Shown here: piece by piece, positions 35,064 to 46,377 of the stretch
Numbering within the stretch: the first letter of the stretch is position 1
How the letters are laid out: each line of letters begins with the position of its first letter
NCBI RefSeq assembly: GCF_028765545.1
Contig: NZ_JARACP010000004.1
Location: 212,916 to 276,915, forward strand
Direction: 5' to 3'
Source of the DNA: Aliivibrio sp. S4MY1
GTDB lineage: Bacteria > Pseudomonadota > Gammaproteobacteria > Enterobacterales > Vibrionaceae
DNA length: 64,000 bases
Notes under the pieces: model-generated
The model's input: only the letters and a program-made list of their open reading frames with translations
The model's database searches: none
What the model was told of the DNA's origin: nothing
Program-made: the position numbers and the translations under genes

Positions 35064-36071
35064 ATGAACATATTAGTCACTGGCGGAATGGGTTACATCG
35101 GTAGCCACACATGTGTACAAATGATTGAAGCGGGTCTAACGCCGATCATTCTAGATAATTTATACAACAGTAAAGAAGTGGTGCTTGATCGCATTGAAGC
35201 CTTGGTTGGTGTTAAACCTAAATTCTATGAGGGTGATATTCGTGATCCTCAAATCTTAGCGACCATCTTTGCTGAAAACCAAATTGATAGCGTAATCCAC
35301 TTTGCTGGGTTAAAAGCGGTAGGTGAGTCGGTTGAAAAGCCAATTATGTATTACGATAATAATGTATCGGGTACTTTGGTTTTGGTTGAAGCGATGCGTA
35401 AAGCGGGTGTGAACAGTATTGTCTTTAGTTCATCAGCAACGGTTTATGGTGATCCTGCTTCTACTCCAATCCGTGAAGATTTCCCAACATCAGCTACAAA
35501 CCCTTATGGTCGCAGCAAGTTGATGGTTGAAGAGTGTCTAACCGATATTCAAAAAGCACATCCTAAGATGAGTGTGACGCTGCTTCGCTACTTCAATCCT
35601 GTAGGCTCTCATAAATCAGGTACCATGGGTGAAGATCCGCAAGGTATTCCAAATAACTTAATGCCATTTATCTCTCAAGTGGCTGTTGGTCGTCGTGAGT
35701 TTTTATCTGTGTTTGGTGACGACTACCCAACCGTGGATGGTACAGGTGTTCGTGATTATATCCATGTGGTGGATTTAGCAGATGGTCACTTAGCTGCACT
35801 AAAATATAAAGGCCAAGAAGCGGGCTTGCATATCTATAACTTGGGTACCGGGAATGGCAACAGTGTACTTCAAATGGTTGCTGCATTTGAGAAAGCGTCT
35901 GGTACTAAAGTACCTTATCAAATTGTGCCACGCCGTGCGGGTGATATTGCAGAGTGCTGGGCTGATCCTGCTAAAGCGCGTGAAGAGCTGAAGTGGGAAG
36001 CAAAACTGTCTCTTGATGATATGACTGCGGATACGTGGCGCTGGCAGTCGAATAATCCAAAGGGGTATTAA
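35064..36071 (+). CDS. galE: UDP-glucose 4-epimerase
   Basis: GalE interconverts UDP-glucose and UDP-galactose (and often the GlcNAc/GalNAc forms). The 335-residue product has [45 protein letters not shown] and YxxxK in [12 protein letters not shown], with [12 protein letters not shown]. Length equals E. coli GalE (338). It is flanked by family B repeats and ends in a bidirectional terminator shared with gpmI. Confidence 0.96.
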   Translation: MNILVTGGMGYIGSHTCVQMIEAGLTPIILDNLYNSKEVVLDRIEALVGVKPKFYEGDIRDPQILATIFAENQIDSVIHFAGLKAVGESVEKPIMYYDNNVSGTLVLVEAMRKAGVNSIVFSSSATVYGDPASTPIREDFPTSATNPYGRSKLMVEECLTDIQKAHPKMSVTLLRYFNPVGSHKSGTMGEDPQGIPNNLMPFISQVAVGRREFLSVFGDDYPTVDGTGVRDYIHVVDLADGHLAALKYKGQEAGLHIYNLGTGNGNSVLQMVAAFEKASGTKVPYQIVPRRAGDIAECWADPAKAREELKWEAKLSLDDMTADTWRWQSNNPKGY

Positions 36072-36079
36072 GTAAAGGC

Positions 36080-36308
36080 AGGGTTCAGATCGGTCGCAAG
36101 CTCCCTTAAAGGATTTAGAGGTGATCGTTGTGGATTCAGCGATCACAATATTGTTCCTCCCCTTAATAGATGAACCAACCCCCTCTAACTCCCCCTTGTA
36201 TTAACGCTATCGATCTCATTGCTATAGCGTTTAAGGGGGAGAACTTTCTTTGGTGCTGTTAGTTCCGCGCACACTTCTGAATTCTGCTAGCGAAGCGATC
36301 TGAACTCT
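36080..36308. repeat. Family B repeat interrupted by a family C-like insert
   Basis: The left arm (GGGTTCAGATCGGTCGCAAG ... GAGGTGATCGTTGT) and right arm (CACTTCTGAATTCTGCTAGC then GAAGCGATCTGAACTCT) are those of family B. Between them about 120 bases begin TTCCTCCCCTTAATAGATGA and include AACTCCCCCTTG and TTTAAGGGGGAG, resembling the family C element at 38155 and 44205. This fills the gap between galE and its terminator. Confidence 0.75.
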
Positions 36309-36325
36309 ATTACCTCTAAATCAAA

Positions 36326-36358
36326 AATGCCCACAGGCGACAAACCTGTGGGCATTTT
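36326..36358. terminator. Bidirectional terminator between galE and gpmI
   Basis: AATGCCCACAGG pairs with CCTGTGGGCATT across a seven-base loop. T runs flank the stem on both strands, so it can stop both converging genes. Confidence 0.9.
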
Positions 36359-36369
36359 ATTATGCATTT

Positions 36370-36420
36370 GCTCTTATAGAAGCGAAGCGGTCTAGTTTCT
36401 AGTCAGCAAAGCGTATAGTT
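36370..36420. repeat. Family A repeat arm abutting the gpmI stop
   Basis: GCTCTTATAGAAGCGAAGCG, GTCTAGTTTCTAG and AGCAAAGCGTATAG match family A. The arm ends immediately at the gpmI stop codon (36421). Confidence 0.75.
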
Positions 36421-37953
36421 CTATTTAAAAAGAACTTCACCAGACATCTCAGCAGGAATCGCTGTATCTGTTAGTGCTAGCATCGTTGGAGCTAGATCAG
36501 ACAGTTTACCGCCTTCTTTAAACTCAACCGCTTTGCTACCAACGTAGATAAGAGGAACTGGAAGGTTAGTGTGAGCTGTGTGAACGCCGCCTGTTTCAGG
36601 GTCGATCATCATTTCAGCGTTACCGTGGTCAGCAGTGATTAGCATTTGGCCATCCACTTCTTTGATTGCGTCAACCACTTTACCGATACACTCATCTAGA
36701 GATTCAACGGCTTTAACTGCTGCATCGTATACGCCAGTGTGGCCAACCATGTCACAGTTAGGGAAGTTACAAACGATAGCGTCGTATTTACCAGACTTGA
36801 TAGCAGCAACTAATTTCTCAGTTAGCTCAGGTGCACTCATTTCAGGTTGTAGGTCGTAAGTTGCTACTTTTGGAGAAGCAACTAGTTGACGCTCTTCGCC
36901 TTCAAACTCGTCTTCGATGCCGCCATTGAAGAAGAAAGTAACGTGTGCGTATTTTTCAGTTTCAGAAATACGTAGTTGAGTTTTACCTTCTTTAGATAAC
37001 CACTCACCGTATGTGTTTTCTAGAGACGCAGGAGCGAATGCACAAAGAAGAGGGATATTTGCCGCGTATTGAGTCAGCATAACAAAATCGATTGCTGGGA
37101 ATACGTTACGAGCAAAACCATCGAAATCAGGAACGAATGCACGTGTGATTTCACGAGCACGGTCAGCACGGTAGTTCATGAAGATAACTGCATCGCCATC
37201 AACGATAGCTGCTGATTCTTCGCCTTCTGCTTTGATTTCAGTTGCTTGTACAAACTCATCGTTCTCTTCACGAGCGTAAGCAGCTTCAAGACCTTCAACA
37301 GCTGTTGCAAAAGTGAATTCTGCTTTTGCTTCTGTCATTAAATCGTAAGATTTTTGTACGCGATCCCAGTTGTTGTCACGGTCCATTGCGTAGTAACGAC
37401 CAATTAGAGAAGCAACACGGCCTTTGCCTAGTTTAGCAAATAGCTCTTGGAAGTTTTTCAGAGAGTTTTCAGCTGAACGTGGTGGTGTATCACGGCCGTC
37501 TAGGAAACAGTGTAGGTAGATTTTCTCTGCGCCACGTGCTGCTGCCATTTCTACTGCTGCGTAGATGTGATCTTCATGAGAGTGAACGCCACCTGGAGAC
37601 ATAAGACCCATGATGTGAACCGCTTTGTCAGCTTTCACTGCTTTGTCGATAGCGTTAACTAGTGTTTCGTTTTGTTGGAACTCACCATCAGAGATTGCTT
37701 TAGTGATGCGAGTAAGGTCTTGATATACAACACGGCCAGCACCGATGTTTGTGTGACCTACTTCAGAGTTACCCATTTGACCATCAGGTAGACCAACGTC
37801 CATACCTGAAGCTGAAATTAGGGTGTTTGGTTGAGTAGCCATTAGGCCGTCAAGAACTGGCGTGTTTGCGTTTGTGATTGCGTTATCTGCTTGAGTTTCA
37901 CGGTGACCGTAACCATCAAGAATAACTAGAGCCATAGGCTTTTTAGCTGACAT
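36421..37953 (-). CDS. gpmI: 2,3-bisphosphoglycerate-independent phosphoglycerate mutase
   Basis: GpmI interconverts 3- and 2-phosphoglycerate in glycolysis and needs manganese. The 510-residue product has [13 protein letters not shown] with the first metal-binding Asp, the phospho-Ser loop [17 protein letters not shown] near residue 62, and [12 protein letters not shown] near the C-terminus. I chose the ATG with GAGGA upstream ([10 protein letters not shown]) over one six codons earlier. Length agrees with the family (514 in E. coli). Confidence 0.96.
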   Translation of the reverse strand: MSAKKPMALVILDGYGHRETQADNAITNANTPVLDGLMATQPNTLISASGMDVGLPDGQMGNSEVGHTNIGAGRVVYQDLTRITKAISDGEFQQNETLVNAIDKAVKADKAVHIMGLMSPGGVHSHEDHIYAAVEMAAARGAEKIYLHCFLDGRDTPPRSAENSLKNFQELFAKLGKGRVASLIGRYYAMDRDNNWDRVQKSYDLMTEAKAEFTFATAVEGLEAAYAREENDEFVQATEIKAEGEESAAIVDGDAVIFMNYRADRAREITRAFVPDFDGFARNVFPAIDFVMLTQYAANIPLLCAFAPASLENTYGEWLSKEGKTQLRISETEKYAHVTFFFNGGIEDEFEGEERQLVASPKVATYDLQPEMSAPELTEKLVAAIKSGKYDAIVCNFPNCDMVGHTGVYDAAVKAVESLDECIGKVVDAIKEVDGQMLITADHGNAEMMIDPETGGVHTAHTNLPVPLIYVGSKAVEFKEGGKLSDLAPTMLALTDTAIPAEMSGEVLFK

Positions 37954-38033
37954 AAAGGTGTTCCTCGTCAATAACTTAATAAATTCGAATAAATAACTTT
38001 GTGTAATTTTACTACAAAGTTTGAAAATGGGCC

Positions 38034-38240
38034 AGAAACTATACGCTGCGCTAACTAGAGGCTAGACTGCTTCGCTTCTATAAAAGCAAAAGCTAAGAGC
38101 ATGGAGTTCAGATCGCTACGCTTGTAGAATTCAGAGGTGATCGTGGTGGTAATAGCGAACGCAATACAGTTCCTCCCCTTGATAGATGTATTGTTGAGAT
38201 TGGTAATGTTGATATAAGGGGAGGTTAGGAGGGGGTGGTA
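38034..38240. repeat. Composite of family A, B and C repeats upstream of gpmI
   Basis: 38034-38095 is a family A left arm (GAAACTATACGCTGCGCTAA ... TTCGCTTCTATAAAAGC). 38104-38155 is a family B left arm (GAGTTCAGATCGCTACGCTT ... CAGAGGTGATCG). 38155-38240 is family C (GCAATACAGTTCCTCCCCTT ... ATAAGGGGAGGTTAGGAGGG). It fills most of the gap between gpmI and the MATE gene. The missing B right arm suggests family C replaced or disrupted it. Confidence 0.75.
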
Positions 38241-38245
38241 ATATA

Positions 38246-38393
38246 GAGCTAGAAACTATACGCTGCGCTAACTAGAAACTAGACCACTTCGTTTCTATAA
38301 AATCAAAAGCAAAAATCAAGGGCAGCGCCGTGCTAGCTTTTGATTTTATAGTTTCTAGAGCGAAGCGTTCTAGTTAGCGAAGCGTATAGTCTC
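38246..38393. repeat. Complete family A palindrome, overlapping the MATE gene end
   Basis: The left arm AGCTAGAAACTATACGCTGC and TTCGTTTCTATAAAATC are mirrored by GATTTTATAGTTTCTAGAGC and CTAGTTAGCGAAGCGTATAG. The whole can fold into one long hairpin of about 60 pairs. Its right arm encodes the last seven residues and stop of the MATE gene on the minus strand. Confidence 0.85.
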
Positions 38394-39716
38394 CAACAAC
38401 TTACTATGCTTCACAAACAGCCACGCACTAATCCCCCCCATCACATTCCCAATCGCAATCCCGACAAACAATCCCTCCATTCCGTAAAAATGACTGCCAA
38501 TCCACGCTGTGGGTAGGGTAAACACAAACAACCTCATGAAACTCCAACTGAAAGAATGTAACGGTTTTTGCATCGCATTTAAGCTGCTAACAAGCACCAT
38601 CACAATGCCTTGGAAGCCATAACTGAAGGGCACACAAATTAAGTACATCCACAGGCCATGTTGAACGGCATCATCTTGGCTAAATAGATGAGAGAGCGGA
38701 ATGCTCAATGGAACAATTAAAATATAGAGAAACAGTTGGAATAATACAGAGAACTTCATCGCTAAGAAGATAGCTTCTTTGACTCGCTCTGGTTGTTTAG
38801 CTCCAAGGTTTTGAGCGACAAAGGGACTTAATGAAGACGTAAGTGCCATTATCACCAACAACATTAATGACTCGACTCGTTGTGCTGCTCCATAAGAGGC
38901 GACTGCAACCGTACCTTGGCTGGCAAGCATCATCATTAAAATAGCACCAGAGATAGGGTTTAATGCGTTTGATAGCGCAGCTGGTGAACCGATTTTTAAT
39001 ATCTGATGCCAATCTTGTTTCATATCTGATGGCTTTGGTGGTGCAAGTAATTTTACTTTTCGGGTGAGTACATAAAAAGACGCACATAATGCCCCAAACC
39101 AACTGATGCCACTGGCAATCGCAGCGCCTCGAATACCCAGCTCAGGGAAAGGTCCATAACCAAAGATAAGCAATGGATCGAGTACGCCATTGATTAATCC
39201 TGCTAGCATCATGATTTTTGCCGGAGTGGTGGTATCGCCTGTGGCACGAATGGCGCTGTTGCTCGACATTGGAATAACTAGCAACGGAATGGTGATATAC
39301 CAAATAGACATATATTCATGAATAAGAGGCAGCAGTTTGTCTTCTGCACCTAATAATTGAAATAGGGGATCTATGGTAAAAAAACCGATGCTACAAGCAA
39401 TGAGAATAAGAATGACGGCTAAGATTAATCCATGTGTCGTTAATTGAGCAGCGTGCTTGCTGTTACCTTGTCCGAGCAAGCGCCCAATAGAGGCAGATAA
39501 ACCAACCCCAATGCCCATGGTAATGCAGTTGACCGCAAAGGTAACTGGGAAAGTGAAACTCACCGCGGCAAGAGCGTCAGTCCCTAAGAGTGAGATAAAG
39601 AAGGTGTCCACCAAGTTGAATAGCAGAATGGCAACCATACCAAAAACCATAGGCGTTGTGAGTTTACGAAGCACATCGCTGATAGGTTGAGTGAGTAACC
39701 CGTGTTTATCTACCAT
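38370..39716 (-). CDS. MATE family efflux transporter
   Basis: A 448-residue membrane protein with 12 predicted helices of the multidrug-and-toxin-extrusion family. The internal pseudo-duplication can be seen in the two segments VDTFFISLLGTDALAAVSF and ESLMLLVIMALTSSLSPFVAQN. It would export drugs or toxins by cation antiport. The substrate is unknown. The last residues (ETIRFAN) are encoded by a family A repeat, so the native C-terminus was probably altered when the repeat inserted. The distance to groES upstream (divergent) is 268 bases. Confidence 0.85.
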   Translation of the reverse strand: MVDKHGLLTQPISDVLRKLTTPMVFGMVAILLFNLVDTFFISLLGTDALAAVSFTFPVTFAVNCITMGIGVGLSASIGRLLGQGNSKHAAQLTTHGLILAVILILIACSIGFFTIDPLFQLLGAEDKLLPLIHEYMSIWYITIPLLVIPMSSNSAIRATGDTTTPAKIMMLAGLINGVLDPLLIFGYGPFPELGIRGAAIASGISWFGALCASFYVLTRKVKLLAPPKPSDMKQDWHQILKIGSPAALSNALNPISGAILMMMLASQGTVAVASYGAAQRVESLMLLVIMALTSSLSPFVAQNLGAKQPERVKEAIFLAMKFSVLFQLFLYILIVPLSIPLSHLFSQDDAVQHGLWMYLICVPFSYGFQGIVMVLVSSLNAMQKPLHSFSWSFMRLFVFTLPTAWIGSHFYGMEGLFVGIAIGNVMGGISAWLFVKHSKLLETIRFAN

Positions 39717-39790
39717 GGTTTTCTCGAGTGGTGGTGGGGTGGGTAGTGTAGCAGTAAGAGCAGAGGCGCAACAAGTTGCTTGAGATTAAA

Positions 39791-39862
39791 GGGCGCTTCG
39801 CTTGCAGATTTCAGCGATCACCTCTGAATTCTGCAAGGGAGCCAGCGACCGATCTGAACTCT
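39791..39862. repeat. Family B repeat with short left arm
   Basis: GGCGCTTCGCTTGCAGATTTCA is followed directly by ATCACCTCTGAATTCTGCAA and ACCGATCTGAACTCT. It lies between the MATE and groES genes, 30 bases upstream of the groE heat-shock promoter. Confidence 0.75.
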
Positions 39863-39894
39863 GCTCTTTCCTTTAAAAAATTAGCGCCAAAGCC

Positions 39895-39924
39895 CTTGCA
39901 ATCCCCCCCTAAAAACCCCATTAA
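39895..39924 (+). promoter_or_regulatory. Heat-shock (sigma-32) promoter of groESL
   Basis: CTTGCAA at 39895-39901 and CCCCATTAA at 39916-39924 are separated by 14 bases. This fits the sigma-32 consensus (CTTGAAA, 11-16 bases, CCCCATnT) and lies about 60 bases before groES. Confidence 0.8.
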
Positions 39925-39984
39925 TAAACCAAAGCCAAATCATGGCACTTTATTCTTAAATGGAAAATTATCAGGAGACGCCCA

Positions 39985-40272
39985 ATGAATATCCGTCCTT
40001 TACATGACCGTGTGATCGTTGAACGCCAAGAAGTTGAATCAAAATCTGCAGGTGGCATCGTGCTAACTGGCTCAGCGGCTGAAAAATCAACGCGTGGTAC
40101 TGTTCTAGCTGTTGGCAAAGGCCGCATTCTTGAGAATGGTTCTGTACAACCATTAGACGTAAAAGTTGGCGATTCAGTTATCTTTGCAGAAGGTAATATC
40201 AAAGCAGAGAAGATCGAAGGAAAAGAAGTACTGATCATGTCTGAATTTAACATCCTAGCGATTGTTGAATAA
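39985..40272 (+). CDS. groES: Co-chaperonin GroES
   Basis: The 95-residue cap of the GroEL folding chamber. It has [18 protein letters not shown], the mobile loop [18 protein letters not shown] (residues about 18-35), [12 protein letters not shown] and [11 protein letters not shown]. Cytoplasmic heptamer. TCAGGAG precedes the ATG. It is cotranscribed with groEL (40 bases apart) from the heat-shock promoter upstream. Confidence 0.98.
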   Translation: MNIRPLHDRVIVERQEVESKSAGGIVLTGSAAEKSTRGTVLAVGKGRILENGSVQPLDVKVGDSVIFAEGNIKAEKIEGKEVLIMSEFNILAIVE

Positions 40273-40285
40273 TAAACGATATTAA

Positions 40286-41950
<1,665 letters not shown>

Positions 41951-41997
41951 TCATCCCCTGAGCCTATTGTCTAAATAGACAAGCGTTCAAATTGAGA

Positions 41998-42036
41998 GCC
42001 GAGGTTAACTTATTCGTAAGTGCCTCGGTTTTTTTA
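41998..42036 (+). terminator. Rho-independent terminator after groEL
   Basis: GCCGAGG pairs with CCTCGGT-side bases, with an inner stem ACTTA/TAAGT around TTCG, followed by seven T. Confidence 0.85.
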
Positions 42037-42041
42037 TGCTT

Positions 42042-42202
42042 TGAGACTAGAGGCTATACGCTGTGCTAACTAGAGACTAGATCACTTCGTTCCTATAAAA
42101 GCAAAAGCGTTGAGTTTGATAACTTTTATTACCACAATAACTATATCTGCTTTTATAGTCTCTAGAGCGAAGCGTTCTAGTTAGCGCAGCGTATAGTTTC
42201 TC
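42042..42202. repeat. Complete family A palindrome between groEL and tpiA
   Basis: GAGACTAGAGGCTATACGCT with TTCGTTCCTATAAAAGCAAA forms the left arm; TGCTTTTATAGTCTCTAGAG with CTAGTTAGCGCAGCGTATAG forms the right. The arms are about 65 bases and the centre about 35 bases. Confidence 0.85.
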
Positions 42203-42214
42203 AATCAATAGATA

Positions 42215-42245
42215 CAAAAAAGGCCAACCGAAGTTGACCTTTTTA
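42215..42245 (-). terminator. Terminator of tpiA
   Basis: On the minus strand AAAGGTCAAC and GTTGGCCTTT pair around a TTCG tetraloop, followed by TTTTTTG. An A-run before the stem makes it work for the plus strand too. Confidence 0.85.
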
Positions 42246-42277
42246 CAATTTAAATTCTAAAACGAGAATTTAAAAAA

Positions 42278-43048
42278 TTAAGCTTTTGCTTCAGCTGCTG
42301 CTTTAGCGATAGCTGCAAAGCTTTTCGCGTCAAGCGCTGCGCCGCCAACTAGAGCACCATCGATGTCTGGTTGTGCGAAGTAAGCTGCAGCATTTTCAGG
42401 TTTAACAGAACCGCCGTATTGGATAACAACGTTCTTAGCAACTTCTTCAGATTTCTCAGCGATGTGAGCACGGATTTGAGCGTGGATGCGTTGTGCATCT
42501 TCAGCTGTAGCTGCTTTACCTGTACCGATAGCCCAGATTGGTTCGTAAGCGATGATCGCGCCTTCAAGAGCTTCAACACCTTGAGTATTGATAACAGCGT
42601 CAAGTTGACGTGCACATACTGCAACCGTTTCGCCAGCTTCGTTTTGTGCTTCAGATTCACCGATGCAAAGAACAGGAGTTAGACCGTTTTCTTTTAGGAA
42701 TGCGAATTTCTTAGCAACAAACTCGTCAGATTCAGCGTGGTATTCACGACGCTCAGAGTGACCGATGATGATATGAGTCGCACCGAACTCTTTAAGCATA
42801 GCTGGAGACATGTCGCCAGTGAATGCACCGCTGTTGTTTAGGTCAGTGTTTTGAGCACCTAGGATGATTGCGCTGCCAGCTTCAGTAAGTGTACGCTCAG
42901 CAAGGTCAACGAAAAGTGCTGGTGGAGCAACTGCAACGTCTACGCCTGTAACGCCTTCAAGTTCAGCATTAAGACCGTTTAGTAGATCAACAACCATTTC
43001 TTTGCTGCCGTTTAGTTTCCAGTTACCCATAACTACAGGATGACGCAT
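42278..43048 (-). CDS. tpiA: Triosephosphate isomerase
   Basis: TpiA interconverts dihydroxyacetone phosphate and glyceraldehyde-3-phosphate. The 256-residue TIM barrel has [10 protein letters not shown] with the catalytic Lys, [15 protein letters not shown] with the catalytic His, [15 protein letters not shown] with the catalytic Glu, and [11 protein letters not shown]. It converges with groEL. Upstream lies a 273-base divergent region shared with the tautomerase gene; I see no clear regulatory motif there apart from AT-rich promoter-like sequence. Confidence 0.97.
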   Translation of the reverse strand: MRHPVVMGNWKLNGSKEMVVDLLNGLNAELEGVTGVDVAVAPPALFVDLAERTLTEAGSAIILGAQNTDLNNSGAFTGDMSPAMLKEFGATHIIIGHSERREYHAESDEFVAKKFAFLKENGLTPVLCIGESEAQNEAGETVAVCARQLDAVINTQGVEALEGAIIAYEPIWAIGTGKAATAEDAQRIHAQIRAHIAEKSEEVAKNVVIQYGGSVKPENAAAYFAQPDIDGALVGGAALDAKSFAAIAKAAAEAKA

Positions 43049-43321
43049 AGGATTCTCTCCAATTCAAATTAATGTAAAAAACTTGCGTAAAAATATAACA
43101 GATTTTACGACAGATTTAGTGTCTAAAATCATTTTTATGCATAATTTTAGCGCTTTTATTTCGAAGTGCGAAAGATTATTAACTGAATTGAGAAGATTTT
43201 TGATTGTTCCTAACTGTGATTCATTAGGCACTTTTCTATTGAGGAGATTGTAACTTATTCGCTTTCACTGAATGATGGAAAAATAGTCATTCATTTACGT
43301 AGTATGAAAAGGAAGTTAATA

Positions 43322-43666
43322 ATGCCGCACTTAATCATGGAATATTCAAACTCGGCAGAAGACCGTTTAAATATGCAGGGTCTACTAGAAGATTTGCATC
43401 AGGTCGCGATAGAGTCAGAGTTATTTTCAATTAATGATGTAAAGTCCCGAGCGATCCGCGTTCATTCCTGGTTGGTGGGTGATAAAGGCAACAGTGCTGA
43501 TTTTATCCATATAACGGTAGAGTTATTATCGGGAAGAACGCCAGAGCAGAAGCGAGAATTAAGTCGCGGATTAATGGATGTTTTAGCTGAGCAAGCCAAC
43601 CACATTGATAGCTTAACCATCAATGTGAGAGATATGGAGCAAGAGAGTTTTCAAAAAGTAGGATAG
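43322..43666 (+). CDS. 5-carboxymethyl-2-hydroxymuconate isomerase-like tautomerase
   Basis: A 114-residue protein of the CHMI family. The start is set by the catalytic N-terminal proline: MPHLIMEYSNS after AAGGAAG, giving Pro1 once Met is removed. An ATG six codons earlier would bury that proline. The rest (RAIRVHSWLVGDKGNSADFIH and LLSGRTPEQKRELSRGL) matches the family. CHMI acts in homoprotocatechuate breakdown, but no other gene of that pathway is nearby, so the true substrate may differ. Confidence 0.85.
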   Translation: MPHLIMEYSNSAEDRLNMQGLLEDLHQVAIESELFSINDVKSRAIRVHSWLVGDKGNSADFIHITVELLSGRTPEQKRELSRGLMDVLAEQANHIDSLTINVRDMEQESFQKVG

Positions 43667-43685
43667 AAAATAAAACAAACTCTCT

Positions 43686-44039
43686 TTAATGCTTCGTATT
43701 ATTTGATGAGTGATTATTGGCATTCGGAAATTGAATAATGTCTGCGGCTTGATGCTCATTAATGGGTTTGTTTAATGAATTAGCAAAACGTACAAACTGC
43801 TTACCAAGTTCTTTCCCTAACAATATATTGATGTGATTAGGGTTATTACCTTTCTTTATAATACGTTCAATGTGGCTTTGTTGTGCGAGCAATGGCCCTT
43901 GATGGTCTTCCGGCAAGCTCTCAATAAACTCCATACTAAGTTGATGTCGTAAGGCTTCCAATTGCTCAGGGGATTTCTCTGCTAATGCTTTGAGCTCATC
44001 GAATGAGGGAATGTCGATGTGATGATATGAATGCGGCAT
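43686..44039 (-). CDS. DUF3135 family protein
   Basis: A 117-residue cytoplasmic protein with the LPSFDEL-like opening of DUF3135 (here IPSFDELKALAEKSPEQLEALR) and a helical middle part ending in NPNHINILLGKELGKQF. The function is unknown. I prefer the ATG at 44039 (MPHSYHHIDI), because AAGGAG lies seven bases upstream; an ATG nine codons earlier has nothing similar. It converges with the tautomerase gene, with 19 bases between the stops. Confidence 0.75.
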   Translation of the reverse strand: MPHSYHHIDIPSFDELKALAEKSPEQLEALRHQLSMEFIESLPEDHQGPLLAQQSHIERIIKKGNNPNHINILLGKELGKQFVRFANSLNKPINEHQAADIIQFPNANNHSSNNTKH

Positions 44040-44152
44040 TGGCTGACTCCTTGCTTTGGTATCCATGAGTTCAGCTTAGTTGGCGTTTTGTGATTTTGAG
44101 AAGGTGGGATGGGGGAGATTGAAGGGGTGTCTCGTTTGTGAGAATTAAGAGC

Positions 44153-44290
44153 AGGGTTCAGATCGCTTCGCTTAAAGGGTTCAGAGGTGAGCGTTGTAAC
44201 CACAGCGAACGAAATACAGTTCCTCCCCTTGATAGATATACTTTTGAGATTAGTGATGTTGATATAAGGGGAGGCTAGGAGGGGTTGTTA
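44153..44290. repeat. Family B left arm joined to family C element
   Basis: GGGTTCAGATCGCTTCGCTT and GGTTCAGAGGTGAGCGTTGT (family B) run into ACAGCGAACGAAATACAGTT and CCTCCCCTTGATAGATATAC ... ATAAGGGGAGGCTAGGAGGG (family C). The junction matches that at 38155 almost exactly, so B-left plus C is itself a repeated unit. Confidence 0.8.
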
Positions 44291-44371
44291 ATGATGAATC
44301 TTGGTTTATCTGAATAACCGTTCTTTGGTTACTGTAACTACAACGAATACATCAGAATCTTTTACTCGCAT

Positions 44372-44475
44372 TTGCTCTTATAGAATCGAAACTGTCTAGC
44401 TAGTGCGTGTATAGCACCTAGTCTCACAACGATCACCCCTGAACCCTGCAAGGGAGCTTGCGACCGATCTGAAAC
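44372..44475. repeat. Family A fragment followed by family B right arm
   Basis: GCTCTTATAGAATCGAAAC then CTAGCTAG...GTATAG resembles a worn family A arm; ACGATCACCCCTGAACCCTG and CGACCGATCTGAAACCT is a family B right arm. With the repeat at 44153 this accounts for most of the 540-base gap between the DUF3135 gene and glpX. The 80 bases between the two (44291-44371) show nothing recognisable. Confidence 0.65.
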
Positions 44476-44491
44476 CTGAATTCTCTAAAAC

Positions 44492-44526
44492 AAAAAAAAC
44501 CGCAGATGCTTTCACATCCACGGTTT
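44492..44526 (-). terminator. Terminator of glpX
   Basis: On the minus strand ACCGTGGATG pairs with CATCTGCGGT across TGAAAG, followed by a run of eight T. Confidence 0.88.
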
Positions 44527-44578
44527 CAAATTTACTTCACAGGAACTAGGCCCATAGGACCGTTCTTCCCGCTTTTAA

Positions 44579-45586
44579 TTAAAGAATAATATCTCTAACT
44601 TCTTTGTCTTTACGCTCTAAGTAGTGAATCGACTTAATACGACGAATCGTACGACAACGACCACGGATAAGCAGTGTTTCAGTTGTCGCTATATTACCTT
44701 GGCGAGTGATGCCTTCTAATAGGTCACCTTTAGTGATGCCCGTTGCTGCGAAAACGACATCATCACTACGAGCCATATCGCTCATCTTTAAGATAACGTT
44801 CGCTTTAACGCCCATTTCTGCACAGCGTTTTAGCTCTTCTTCACCGTGAATACGGTTTTCTTCAGTATCGCCTTTTACTTCATGACGAGGAAGAAGACGC
44901 GCTTGCATGTCACCATCTAACGCACGAATAACCGCAGCAGAAACCACACCTTCAGGTGCGCCACCGATGCAGTACATTACGTCAACTTCGCTATCAGGCA
45001 TACAAGTTAAAATAGAAGCGGCAACGTCACCATCTGGCACAGCGAATACACGAACGCCCATCTTCTGCATGTTTGCGATAACCTCGTCGTGGCGAGGTTT
45101 AGCTAGAGTAGTAACCACTAAAGTATCTAATGGTTTACCTAATGCTTTTGCAATGTTTACTAGGTTCTCTTCTAGAGGAAGTGCTAAATCGATAGCGCCT
45201 TTTGCACCAGGACCAACAACTAACTTTTCCATGTACATATCAGGTGCTTTTAAGAAGCTGCCTTTTTCGCCAGCAGCTAATACAGCAAGTGCGTTTGATT
45301 GGCCCATCGCAGTCATGCGAGTACCTTCAATTGGGTCAACCGCAATATCAACCGCATCGCCACCTGTACCTACTTTTTCACCGATGTATAGCATAGGCGC
45401 ATCATCGATTTCACCTTCACCAATAACAATTTCACCACTGATGTCAGTCTTGTTCAGAAGTGTACGCATTACTTCAACGGCAGCACCGTCAGCCGCGTTC
45501 TTATCACCGCGGCCAAGCCATTTGTAACCCGCTAATGCGGCACCTTCAGTAACTCGAGAAAAAGCCATTGCTAAATCGCGTTTCAT
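44579..45586 (-). CDS. glpX: Class II fructose-1,6-bisphosphatase
   Basis: GlpX hydrolyses fructose-1,6-bisphosphate in gluconeogenesis. The 335-residue product has GEGEIDDAPMLYIGEKVG (metal-binding acidic residues), AVDPIEGTRMTAMGQ, and CIGGAPEGVVSAAVIRALDG. Length matches E. coli GlpX (336). The 364-base region upstream, shared with zapB, has no gene and shows only AT-rich promoter-like sequence. Confidence 0.96.
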   Translation of the reverse strand: MKRDLAMAFSRVTEGAALAGYKWLGRGDKNAADGAAVEVMRTLLNKTDISGEIVIGEGEIDDAPMLYIGEKVGTGGDAVDIAVDPIEGTRMTAMGQSNALAVLAAGEKGSFLKAPDMYMEKLVVGPGAKGAIDLALPLEENLVNIAKALGKPLDTLVVTTLAKPRHDEVIANMQKMGVRVFAVPDGDVAASILTCMPDSEVDVMYCIGGAPEGVVSAAVIRALDGDMQARLLPRHEVKGDTEENRIHGEEELKRCAEMGVKANVILKMSDMARSDDVVFAATGITKGDLLEGITRQGNIATTETLLIRGRCRTIRRIKSIHYLERKDKEVRDIIL

Positions 45587-45950
45587 ATATGCTCCGAATA
45601 AATCGATGAATTTAAAAATCGCGGGGATTTTATCACAACAAAAAGGGAAACGTTTGCTTTTCGAGTAAAGATTCGGATTTTTTAGAATTCATCCGTTTGA
45701 TTTATAGAAGAGAAGCAGTGCTTTAACTCAAATAATGAATTGAAAAATCTAGTTTTAGTATGAAGTTCGTTTTAATCTTAAGAAATAACGTCAGATGTTG
45801 GTAAAATGTGCCGTTTTTTTGTTCAAATGATGCATTTTCAGCAATAACACTATGGCAGAATTGCATTTGCTGAGTAGAATAGAAAATATGTTTGTAGTGA
45901 GTGATTAATTCGCTGCATATTCAATGACGAATACAGTTAAGGTGGCAGGA

Positions 45951-46193
45951 ATGTCTTTAGAAATATTAGAACAACTAGAAGCTAAAGTTCAGATGGCAGT
46001 AGATACAATCGCACTGCTACAAATGGAAGTTGAAGAATTAAAAGAAACGAACGCAACGCTAACTCAAGATCTTGAGCAAGCAAACAACGGTCGTTCTGAA
46101 GTTGAGCAAGAAGCTCAGCGTGCACGTGATGAGCAAGCGCAATTTGAAGCTCGTATCCGTGGTCTATTAGGTAAGATGGACGAAGTAGAGTAA
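45951..46193 (+). CDS. zapB: Cell division protein ZapB
   Basis: An 80-residue coiled-coil protein that binds ZapA and organises the Z-ring. The whole sequence is a heptad-patterned helix (MSLEILEQLEAKVQMAVDTI, then ALLQMEVEELKETNATL). The ATG at 45951, with AAGGTGG upstream, gives the usual 79-81-residue length; an ATG at 45924 would add nine residues. glpX-zapB divergence is common in Vibrionaceae. Confidence 0.93.
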   Translation: MSLEILEQLEAKVQMAVDTIALLQMEVEELKETNATLTQDLEQANNGRSEVEQEAQRARDEQAQFEARIRGLLGKMDEVE

Positions 46194-46328
46194 TTCTATT
46201 TTTTGAGTTGTAACTCTTCCATCTTCTGTGTTGTCGGTGCTCACTTATTATCATAAGCTCCGCGCCTCCGCTTTAAAGATGAAAGATTTACTTATCAAAA
46301 ATTGAGAATTGGTTCGCGAAAGAATTTG

Positions 46329-46362
46329 AAACCGTAGGTGTGAAAGCACCTGCGGTTTTTTT
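46329..46362 (+). terminator. Terminator of zapB
   Basis: AACCGTAGGTG pairs with CACCTGCGGTT across TGAAAG, followed by seven T. Confidence 0.88.
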
Positions 46363-46377
46363 GTTTTAGAGAGTTCA

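Noticed and set aside
44907..45527. 206-codon ORF antisense to glpX
   Set aside because: Ser/Pro/Ala-rich shadow of the glpX reading frame.
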